A DNA stretch of 20,411 nt, taken from NCBI GenBank assembly GCA_035640455.1, contig DASQWB010000186.1, positions 1 through 20,411 on the forward strand, read 5' to 3'. Both the position numbers and the translations under genes were made by a program. Of the stretch, positions 7,442-13,405 are shown piece by piece. The notes beneath the pieces are model-generated. The model was not told where the DNA came from and did not search any database. It was given only the letters and a program-made list of their open reading frames with translations. Source of the stretch: AC-50 sp035640455. GTDB lineage: Bacteria; Actinomycetota; Thermoleophilia; Gaiellales; Gaiellaceae. The first letter of the stretch is position 1; every line of letters begins with the position of its first letter.

Positions 7442-7600
7442 TCAGTCGTAGCGGCCGCCGACGAAGACGTCGCGGGTCGCGAAGTGGTCGTCGAGGAGCC
7501 GCAGCACCTGCTCGTACGGAAGCCCGAGGTTCGCGACGAGGAGCCGCACCTTGTAGCAGTTGCAGGACGCGTAGTAGTCGTAGAGCCGCAGGCCAGCCAT
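7442..7600 (-). CDS. 52-aa GST N-terminal-domain-like microprotein
   Basis: This short ORF starts with ATG at 7600, preceded by a good ribosome binding site (AAGGTGG, 5 nt away), and ends at a TGA at 7442, only 2 nt before the TOPRIM start. The protein begins LRLYDYYASCNCYKVRLL and continues VANLGLPYEQVLRLLDD, which matches the first beta-alpha-beta unit of glutathione S-transferases (typically KLYDY--SGN-YKVRLLLA-LGI-YE). The second half of the thioredoxin-like domain and the whole helical C-terminal GST domain are missing; it ends HFATRDVFVGGRYD. CNC at 13-15 sits where GSTs place their catalytic residue and could bind a thiol or metal. Either it is a truncated GST remnant or a retained microprotein. 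The intact ribosome binding site, clean frame and coupling to the TOPRIM gene favour a translated product. Confidence 0.7.
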   Translation of the reverse strand: MAGLRLYDYYASCNCYKVRLLVANLGLPYEQVLRLLDDHFATRDVFVGGRYD

Positions 7601-7692
7601 TCGCCCACCTTACGTTGGCGGCGATGAGTTTCGGGGCTCGTGACAGTCTTTAGCTCCGGACAGCCCGACGAATATGCAGAGGAGGAAGCGTC

Positions 7693-8457
7693 TTGACGGA
7701 GCACACGACGGGAACGCACGAGGAGTGGCTCGCGGCGCGGCTCGAGCTGCTCGAGGCCGAGAAGGAGCTGACCCGGCGGAGCGACGAGCTCGCGCGGAAG
7801 CGGCAAGAGCTTCCGTGGGTCCGGATCGACAAGGACTACCGCTTCGAGACCGACGAAGGCAGCGCCTCGCTCGCGGACCTCTTCAGAGGGCGCTCGCAGC
7901 TCCTCGTCTACCACTTCATGTTCGGGCCGGAGTACACGGCGGGCTGCCCGGCCTGCTCGGCGATCGCGGATGGCTTCGACGGCTTCGTCGTCCACCTCGA
8001 GAACCACGACGTGGCGATGACGGCGATCTCGCGCGCTCCGCTCGCCAAGCTCCAGGGCTACAAGCGCCGGATGGGGTGGACCTTCCCGTGGGCCTCGTCG
8101 CTGGACAGCGACTTCAACTTCGACTTCAGGGTCTCCGTCACCGAGGAGCAGCAGCGCGGAGGGCTCGTCGAATACAACTACGAGGAGCGGGATCTCAGGC
8201 CGGCGCTCGAGGTTCGGGAAGGCCCGGTCGCGGAGTTCGCGGCGATGTCGGGAACAGACGTGGCCGGATACCTGCGTCAGGCGCCGGGAATGAGCGCCTT
8301 CGCGCTCGAGGACGGCGTCGTCTACCACACCTACTCCGCCTACGCGCGCGGGGTCGACGCCCTCTGGGGCATGTACCAGTGGCTCGACCGCGCGCCGAAG
8401 GGCCGCAACGAGACCGGGCCGTGGTTCCGCCGCCGCGACGAGTACGGCGAGGGCTGA
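7693..8457 (+). CDS. DUF899-family thioredoxin-like protein
   Basis: 254 aa. The start is a TTG directly preceded by AGAGGAGGAAG; an ATG at 7674 is in a different frame. The N-terminus is helical and charged (EEWLAARLELLEAEKELTRRSDELARKR), then LPWVRIDKDYRFET leads into a thioredoxin-like fold with LLVYHFMFGPEYTAGCPACSAIADGFDG. The GCPACS motif at about residues 82-87 is the conserved CxxC-like site of DUF899 proteins. GYKRRMGWTFPWASSLDSDFNFDF is a second hallmark segment, and VVYHTYSAYARGVDALWGMYQWLD closes the domain. No signal peptide, so cytoplasmic. The biochemical role of DUF899 is not established; a redox or peroxide-related function is inferred from the fold. It is divergent from the GST-like/TOPRIM pair, with a 92-bp gap. 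Confidence 0.92.
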   Translation: MTEHTTGTHEEWLAARLELLEAEKELTRRSDELARKRQELPWVRIDKDYRFETDEGSASLADLFRGRSQLLVYHFMFGPEYTAGCPACSAIADGFDGFVVHLENHDVAMTAISRAPLAKLQGYKRRMGWTFPWASSLDSDFNFDFRVSVTEEQQRGGLVEYNYEERDLRPALEVREGPVAEFAAMSGTDVAGYLRQAPGMSAFALEDGVVYHTYSAYARGVDALWGMYQWLDRAPKGRNETGPWFRRRDEYGEG

Positions 8458-8469
8458 GCCGGCGCTAGA

Positions 8470-8806
8470 TCAGCGCTTCGTTCGCGCCCGCTCCTCCTCC
8501 GCGGTCAGCTCGGCCGTCGGAAGGAGCTCGAGCCGTTCGTCCGGGATCGGCTGCCCGCCCCTCGACCGAGAGGCCGTACGTGCCGGCAGCCAGCCGTTGC
8601 TCGGCCCGCTCGACGGCGGCGAGCTGCTCGCGGAGGTCCTCCTCGAGCCCCTCGTCGAGCTCGTCCTGGTAGAGGTCCGAAGCCAGGTTCCCCGGGTCGT
8701 ACTCGTCGGCCGGCTCGCTGTCGTCCTCGTGCCCGAGCCGCCCGAGCGCCCGCTCGATCCGTTCGCGCTCGGCACTCAGCAGCTCGCGCGCTCGATCGGC
8801 GTCCAT
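8470..8806 (-). pseudogene. DksA/TraR-like regulator interrupted by a +1 frameshift
   Basis: From ATG at 8806 the frame reads a DksA/TraR-type coiled coil: ADRARELLSAERERIERAL, then EYDPGNLASDLYQDELDEG, then LAAVERAEQRLAAGTYGLSVE. Right after this (C run 8558-8561 on the plus strand, read as GGGG) the expected continuation GGQPIPDERLELLPTAEL is in the next frame and ends at the TGA at 8470. Removing one G restores a protein of about 111 aa that resembles actinobacterial proteins with YGLSVRSG-PIPDERLEA-P. Without correction translation runs on to about 8465 with a meaningless C-terminus. No CxxC zinc finger is present even in the corrected version. The family binds RNA polymerase; this zinc-less type is poorly characterised. 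The indel lies in a homopolymer, so an assembly or sequencing error is as likely as a real mutation. Confidence 0.75.
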
Positions 8807-8832
8807 CGGGCCAGCTTACTTACGATTCCGCC

Positions 8833-9168
8833 ATGGCCTACGACGAGGAGCTCGCCGACCGCATCCGCGCACAGGTCGCCGGCGAGCCCGATCTGACCGA
8901 GCAGAAGATGTTCGGCGGCCTCGCCTTCCTCGTCGGGGGAAACATGGCGATCGCCGCCAGCGGCCAGGGCGGGGTGCTGGTGCGCGCCGACCCGGAGCAG
9001 TCGGACGAGCTCGTCGCGAGCACCGAGGCGCGCCTCATGGAGATGCGCGGCCGGGAGATGCGAGGCTGGCTGCGGGTCGACGCGGAGCACGTTCGCACCG
9101 ACCCCGAGCTCGCCAAGTGGGTCGAGCTCGGCACGGCGTACGCGCGCTCGCTGCCCGCGAAGGGATAA
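8833..9168 (+). CDS. TfoX N-terminal-domain protein
   Basis: 111 aa with an ATG start 26 bp from the divergent DksA-like start; no convincing Shine-Dalgarno is visible, so it may be leaderless or weakly initiated. The sequence has the TfoX/Sxy N-terminal domain hallmarks: DEELADRIRAQVAG, then LTEQKMFGGLAFLVGGNMAIAA, then a GGVLVRADPE segment and PELAKWVELGTAYARSLP at the end. Length fits the single-domain TfoX-N proteins common in actinobacteria. TfoX proper regulates competence in gamma-proteobacteria, but these stand-alone N-domain proteins have no proven role, so a competence function should not be assumed. No membrane segment or signal peptide. Confidence 0.93.
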   Translation: MAYDEELADRIRAQVAGEPDLTEQKMFGGLAFLVGGNMAIAASGQGGVLVRADPEQSDELVASTEARLMEMRGREMRGWLRVDAEHVRTDPELAKWVELGTAYARSLPAKG

Positions 9169-9197
9169 ACGCTACCTGCCGGCGGCGTGGGAGGCCG

Positions 9198-9710
9198 ATG
9201 TCCACTGGACGCCGCTCGCCTGACGCCGGCACGATCCGGCTGACGCGAGAGTCGCGCGGCTGGCGGGACCGGCTGCGCGCCTACTCGGTCGTCGTCGACT
9301 CGGAAGTGGTGGGGAAGATCCGCCGCGGAGAGACCATCGAGCTGTCGGTGGCGCCGGGAGCACACTCGGTGCAGGTTGCGATCGACTGGGCGCGGTCGCC
9401 GGCGATCGACATCGACTTCGCTCCCGGCGAGACCGTCGATCTTCGCTGCGCGCCGAACACCGCCCAGCCGGCGCTGATCGGAGTCACGGCCGGGCGAGGG
9501 GAATACGTCCGCCTGTGGCGAGACGGTGACCGGGTCGAGGAGCGCCCACGGGTTCCGTGGCTCAGGTTCGTGACGCTCGCGGTTCTCCTCGCGGCGCTCG
9601 CGATCGCGAGCGCCGCAGGGCGAGTCGTCGACGCGGCAATCATCGGGGTGCTGACGCTTCTGTCCGCCTCCGTGCTCGCCGCTTGGGCCTACGCGAGGAT
9701 GCGCCGATAG
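9198..9710 (+). CDS. Small membrane protein with beta-rich N-terminal domain and two C-terminal TM helices
   Basis: 170 aa. I choose ATG at 9198 because GGGAGG precedes it and homology-like content begins only there; longer in-frame extensions overlap TfoX. The first about 115 residues look like a PEGA-type beta domain: IRLTRESRGWRDRLRAY, VVVDSEVVGKIRRGET, IELSVAPGAHSVQVAIDW, FAPGETVDLRCAPN. The region PWLRFVTLAVLLAALAIASA and a second hydrophobic stretch (AIIGVLTLLSASVLAAWAY) form a helical hairpin in the membrane, leaving the N-terminal domain most likely in the cytoplasm as there is no signal. Function unknown. It overlaps the proposed start of the NhaA-DsbA gene, so the two may be translationally coupled. 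Confidence 0.85.
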   Translation: MSTGRRSPDAGTIRLTRESRGWRDRLRAYSVVVDSEVVGKIRRGETIELSVAPGAHSVQVAIDWARSPAIDIDFAPGETVDLRCAPNTAQPALIGVTAGRGEYVRLWRDGDRVEERPRVPWLRFVTLAVLLAALAIASAAGRVVDAAIIGVLTLLSASVLAAWAYARMRR

Positions 9711-11602
9711 CAGAGCCTGCGCGCTTCACCGGCCGGACGGCCTGGGCGCGGAGCCTTCAGACGCCGCTGCGGGAGTTCCTGCGCACGGAGACGGGAGGCG
9801 CCGCCGTCCTGCTCGCGGCCGCGGCCGCCGCGCTGGTGTGGGTGAACGTCCACGCGCGGTCGTACGACTCGGTCTGGTCGACGAGGCTCTCGATCGAGGT
9901 CGGCGGCTCCGGTGTCGCGCTCGACCTCCGCGGCTGGGTGAACAGCGGGCTCATGACGTTCTTCTTCTTCGTCGTCGGGCTCGAGGCGCGCCGGGAGTTC
10001 GACCTCGGCGAGCTCCGGGAGCGGCGGCGGTTCGCGCTGCCGATCGTCGCCGGCTGCGGCGGCGCTCTGGCTGCGATCGGCATCTACCTCGCCTTCAACG
10101 CCGGTCGTCCCTCTGCCCACGGTTGGGGCACAGCGATGTCGACGGACACCGCGTTCGCTCTCGGCCTGCTCGCGCTCGTCGGGCCTCGGTTCCCGGACCG
10201 CCTCCGCGCGTTCATGCTCACGGTCGTCGTAGTCGACGACGTCGTCGCGCTCGTCGTCATCGCGACGGTCTACTCCGGCTCCGTCCACTTCGTGCCGCTC
10301 GCCGCGGGCGCCGGCTTCTACGCGGTCGTCCTCGTGCTGCGCGGCTTCCGGTTCCACGTCGGCCTCGTCTACTTCGTCCTCGGGGCGGGCGCCTGGGTGG
10401 CGCTGCTGAAGTCGGGCGTGGAGCCGGTCGTGGTCGGTCTCGCGATGGGCGTCCTGCCGTTCGCCTATCCGGCGCAGCGGCCGACGCTCGAGCGGGCGAC
10501 GGAGCGGTTCCGCGAGTTCCGGGAGCAGCCGACCGCGGAGCTTGCGCGCTCTGCGGCGGCGCAGCTGCGGGCGGCAACGTCGCGCAACGAGCTGCTCCAG
10601 CAGCTCTGGCACCCGTGGACGAGCTACGCGATCGTGCCGCTCTTCGCGCTGGCGAACGCGGGAATCGGGATCGACGGAGGCTTCCTGGCGCGAGCGTTCG
10701 GCTCGCCGATCACGCTCGGGATCCTGGTCGGCTACGTGGTCGGCAAGCCCGTCGGCATCCTCGGCGGCACGTGGCTCGTCTGCCGCCTCTCCGGCGGCCG
10801 GCTCCGGCCGCCCGTCGGCTGGGCCGCGGTCGCGGGCGGCGGCACGATCGCCGGCATCGGCTTCACCGTCTCGCTCCTGATCGCGACCCTCGCCTTCCAC
10901 GGATCCGAGCTCGAGGACGCGAAGCTCGGCATCCTGAGCGCCGCCCTCGGCGCCTCGACGCTCACGTGGCTCCTCTTCCGCGCCACGGCGCGCCTGCCGC
11001 GCCGGCTGCGCGTGCGCGCGTTGCTCGGCACCGCCGAGCCACTCACCGACCTCTACCTCGACGTCGATCCCGAGCGCGACCACATGCGCGGCCCGGTCGA
11101 CGCCCCGGTCACCGTCGTCGAGTACGGCGACTTCGAGTGCCCGTTCTGTGGGCAGGCCGAGCCGGTCGTCCGCGAGCTGCTGCGCGACTTCGCCGACGTC
11201 CGCTACGTCTGGCGGCACCTGCCGCTGAACGACGTCCATCCGCGTGCTCAGCTCGCCGCCGAGGCGTCCGAAGCGGCCGCTCAGCAAGGCGCGTTCTGGG
11301 AGATGCACGACCTGCTGCTCGACCACCAGGACGCGCTCGGACCGGAGGACTTGGTCGGCTATGCCGAGCAACTCGGGCTCGACGTCGAGCGCTTCACGAA
11401 CGACCTGCGTGAGCTCGTCGGCGCCGCGAAGGTCGCCGACGACGTCGACAGCGCCGATCTGAGCGGCGTCTCCGGCACGCCGACCTTCTTCGTCAATGGC
11501 CGCCGCCACTACGGCGCGTACGACATCGCGACGCTCTCTGCAGCCGTCCGCGCAGCCGGCGCCCGCGCGGTGCTCACGGGCGCTTCACCCGGTAGTCGAT
11601 GA
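9683..11602 (+). CDS. nhaA: NhaA-type Na+/H+ antiporter fused to a DsbA-like thioredoxin domain
   Basis: About 639 aa from a TTG at 9683, the best in-frame start; it overlaps the upstream gene by 28 bp and has no clear Shine-Dalgarno, so the start is uncertain. Residues about 15-430 are NhaA: LREFLRTETGGAAVLLAAAA, SGLMTFFFFVVGLEARREF, STDTAFALG (Asp155), VVVVDDVVALVVIA (the Asp185-Asp186 ion-binding pair), FALANAG, GKPVGI (the conserved Lys) and GIGFTVSLLI. After a linker, residues about 450-630 are a DsbA/Thioredoxin_4-like domain with YGDFECPFCG (Cys486-x2-Cys489) and cis-proline GTP (Pro600). The antiporter exchanges Na+ for H+ across the plasma membrane. The fused oxidoreductase may make the transporter redox-responsive or assist folding of exported proteins; which side of the membrane it faces is not evident. 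This fusion is known in actinobacteria. Confidence 0.93.
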   Translation: MGLREDAPIAEPARFTGRTAWARSLQTPLREFLRTETGGAAVLLAAAAAALVWVNVHARSYDSVWSTRLSIEVGGSGVALDLRGWVNSGLMTFFFFVVGLEARREFDLGELRERRRFALPIVAGCGGALAAIGIYLAFNAGRPSAHGWGTAMSTDTAFALGLLALVGPRFPDRLRAFMLTVVVVDDVVALVVIATVYSGSVHFVPLAAGAGFYAVVLVLRGFRFHVGLVYFVLGAGAWVALLKSGVEPVVVGLAMGVLPFAYPAQRPTLERATERFREFREQPTAELARSAAAQLRAATSRNELLQQLWHPWTSYAIVPLFALANAGIGIDGGFLARAFGSPITLGILVGYVVGKPVGILGGTWLVCRLSGGRLRPPVGWAAVAGGGTIAGIGFTVSLLIATLAFHGSELEDAKLGILSAALGASTLTWLLFRATARLPRRLRVRALLGTAEPLTDLYLDVDPERDHMRGPVDAPVTVVEYGDFECPFCGQAEPVVRELLRDFADVRYVWRHLPLNDVHPRAQLAAEASEAAAQQGAFWEMHDLLLDHQDALGPEDLVGYAEQLGLDVERFTNDLRELVGAAKVADDVDSADLSGVSGTPTFFVNGRRHYGAYDIATLSAAVRAAGARAVLTGASPGSR

Positions 11603-12170
11603 ACGTCGCGTACTGCGACTGCCGCACGCCCAGGTGCTCCAGGTCGAGCGAGCGCGAGAAGCCCTCGAAGAGGCGCTTCCCGCCGCCGAGGACGACCGGC
11701 GCGACGATGATCGTCAGCTCGTCGACGAGCCCCGCCTCGAGTGCCTGGCGGATGACGTCGGCTCCGCCCATGACGTGGACGTCCTTGCCGCCGGCGGCCT
11801 CCTTGGCTCGCTCGACGGCCTCCCTCACGCCGGACACGAACGTGAAGCCGCCGCCCTCGGGCTCCTCCTCGGGCCGATGCGTGACGATGAAGAACGGCAG
11901 CCCCCACGGGTTCTCGTCGCCCCAGTGTCCGGCGGCCTCGTACGTCCACCGTCCGCCGACGACCGCGCCCACCCGGGAGACCATCTCCTCCAGCCAGGCG
12001 GCGTCCTCGCCGGTGGGCTCGCCCTTCGGCTCGTCGTACGTCCACGGCCCGCCGAACACCCAGTAGTGCAGCCGCTCGCCGCCCTCGCCGAGCCCCTTGC
12101 CCGGGCCGTCGTGCGGCCCGGTGACGTAGCCGTCGACGGACGTCGTGATCCCTGCGAGAACCTTCGTCAT
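11574..12170 (-). CDS. RibD C-terminal / dihydrofolate-reductase-like protein
   Basis: 198 aa with an ATG preceded by GAGAGGAG. It matches the RibD_C/DHFR-like family: KVLAGITTSVDGYVTGPHDG at the start, WVFGGPWTYDEP, VGAVVGGRWTYEAAGHWG, GKDVHVMGGADVIRQALEAG (nucleotide-binding GG motif) and LVDELTIIVAPVVLGGGKRLF. Members bind NADPH; some reduce pyrimidines of riboflavin synthesis, but stand-alone proteins like this lie outside any rib operon and their substrate is unknown. The stop overlaps the end of the convergent NhaA-DsbA gene by 29 bp. A second, internally deleted member of the same superfamily follows at 12678. Confidence 0.92.
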   Translation of the reverse strand: MTKVLAGITTSVDGYVTGPHDGPGKGLGEGGERLHYWVFGGPWTYDEPKGEPTGEDAAWLEEMVSRVGAVVGGRWTYEAAGHWGDENPWGLPFFIVTHRPEEEPEGGGFTFVSGVREAVERAKEAAGGKDVHVMGGADVIRQALEAGLVDELTIIVAPVVLGGGKRLFEGFSRSLDLEHLGVRQSQYATFIDYRVKRP

Positions 12171-12282
12171 CGGGGTCTCCTCTCGTCGCGGTCGGACTAG
12201 AGACCGGCCGAGCGGCCGAGACTCATCGATGATTTCGGCGGCTCGCGGGAGCCTCGGAGGAAACGGAGAGAAGGGAGCTTCG

Positions 12283-12681
12283 ATGTCGTCGCTTGCCGGT
12301 GGGGGTTGGTGCGGACGGGTTCGCTACCGGGTCGCGGACGAATTTCTCTACGCGTCGAACTGCCACTGCTCGCGCTGTCGTGCCGCCACCGGGTCGGCGT
12401 TCAAGCCGTTTGCCGGGATCGAGCGGGAGAAGCTCGAGGTCACGGACGGCACGGACGCGCTGCTCGTCACCGGAGACGACGAGCTGAACGACACGGGCTG
12501 CGGAGCGTGTGGCTCGCTCCTCTTGTCCGTCGTGCGCGACGGCGCTTACGTGCACGTCGCGCTGGGCTCGCTCGCGGACGCGCCTGCGATGCGGCCGACG
12601 AAGCACATCTTCGTCGGGTCGAAGGCGCCGTGGTTCGAGATCACCGACGACCTGCCGCAGTTCGAGGAGCACGCGAGATGA
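12283..12681 (+). CDS. GFA-family (glutathione-dependent formaldehyde-activating-like) zinc protein
   Basis: 132 aa from ATG at 12283, with AAGGGAG 7 nt upstream. It has the GFA fold signature: GGGWCGRVRYRV at the N-terminus, NCHCSRCRAATGSAFKPFAG with Cys27, Cys29 and Cys32, and GCGACGSLLLS with Cys73 and Cys76. Family members usually begin GGCxCG; here the first Cys is Gly, leaving Cys10 and one fewer ligand, so one of the two zinc sites may be weakened. Most GFA-like proteins have no demonstrated formaldehyde activity, so function is uncertain. It overlaps the following RibD-like remnant by four bases (ATGA), a co-translated pair. Divergent from the intact RibD-like gene across a 112-bp gap. 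Confidence 0.9.
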   Translation: MSSLAGGGWCGRVRYRVADEFLYASNCHCSRCRAATGSAFKPFAGIEREKLEVTDGTDALLVTGDDELNDTGCGACGSLLLSVVRDGAYVHVALGSLADAPAMRPTKHIFVGSKAPWFEITDDLPQFEEHAR

Positions 12682-12872
12682 AGATGCGCGCCCGCATGAG
12701 CATGAGCGCCGACGGCTACGTGACCACGCCGAGCGGGTGGCCGGCGCTGACCGCCGACCCGGCTTTCGCCTCCGGCGAGAGTCACGGCATCCGGGAGTTC
12801 CTCGCGTTCGAGCGCGAGCGCGCCCTCCTGGGCGGCTCGGTGGAGATCGTCTACGCCGTGACCCCGAGCTGA
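12678..12872 (+). pseudogene. RibD/DHFR-like gene with a large in-frame internal deletion
   Basis: 64 aa from the ATG in the ATGA overlap with the GFA gene. The first about 46 residues are a normal N-terminus of a DHFR-like protein (RARMSMSADGYVTTPSGW, PALTADPAFASGESHGIREF). The final about 17 residues (FERERALLGGSVEIVYAV) are the normal C-terminus of the same family. The roughly 120 residues between, which hold the MGRxTFE, VLGSHRP and GGP segments of intact relatives, are missing, and the junction is in frame. The product would lack the NADPH-binding core, so it is almost certainly non-functional as a reductase. The ribosome still enters from the GFA gene. It ends 2 bp from the convergent Dps stop, so the event left the neighbours intact. 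Confidence 0.72.
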
Positions 12873-12873
12873 G

Positions 12874-13371
12874 TCAGTGCGCCTCTGGGGCGAGCTGCGA
12901 GCGGATCATCCAGAGCTGCTTCTCGAGCTCGCGGAGGACCTCGATCAGGACGTCCTGCGAGGCAAGGTCGAGCTCGCCGAGCCGGTCCATCCGTCCGCGG
13001 ATGCGCTCGGTGGCGTCGGCGAGCCGCTGGACGAGCTCGCGGACGACGGCGCCCGCCTCCAGCGCGCCGCGCTCGACGGCCGGGATCTCGCTCGCGGCGC
13101 TGATCGTGGCCGCCTGACCGTCCGGGAAGTAGCCGAGCGCGACGGCCCGCTCGGCGACAGTGTCGGAAAGCTCGCGCCACGAGTCGACGAGCTCGTCGAG
13201 GTGCTCGTGCAGCGGCTTGAAGAGCGGGCCCACGACGCTCCAGTGCAGCTGTTTGCCGAGCAGCGAGAGATCGACGAGCTCGACGAGCGTCGCCTGCAGC
13301 TCGCGGCCGACCTCGTCGCGGCGGTGGTGCCCCAGCGCCGGCAGGTGCGTCTCGGTTGCGATCGTTGCCAT
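12874..13371 (-). CDS. dps: Dps-family ferritin-like protein
   Basis: 165 aa with an ATG directly behind AGGAGAAGAAG. The N-terminal extension is short (MATIATETHLPALGHH). The ferroxidase region reads LLGKQLHWSVVGPLFKPLHEHLDELVDSWRELSDTVAERAVALG, with His43, His55, Asp59, Asp70 and Glu74 at the inter-subunit iron site positions. Length and spacing are those of Dps. The dodecamer oxidises and stores iron, protecting DNA from peroxide. It is the last gene of the minus-strand run after the cyclase, ECF sigma and anti-sigma-like genes, 34 bp downstream of the last of these, so it is a likely direct output of that sigma factor, though it could have its own promoter. DNA binding cannot be judged from this short N-terminus. 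Confidence 0.93.
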   Translation of the reverse strand: MATIATETHLPALGHHRRDEVGRELQATLVELVDLSLLGKQLHWSVVGPLFKPLHEHLDELVDSWRELSDTVAERAVALGYFPDGQAATISAASEIPAVERGALEAGAVVRELVQRLADATERIRGRMDRLGELDLASQDVLIEVLRELEKQLWMIRSQLAPEAH

Positions 13372-13405
13372 CTTCTTCTCCTCTCCGTGTGGGCGCCGAG
13401 GTCGA

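Noticed and set aside
9689..11509. A 606-codon antisense open frame across the NhaA-DsbA gene
   Set aside because: Low-complexity Arg/Glu-rich translation, while the opposite strand encodes all NhaA and CPFC motifs.
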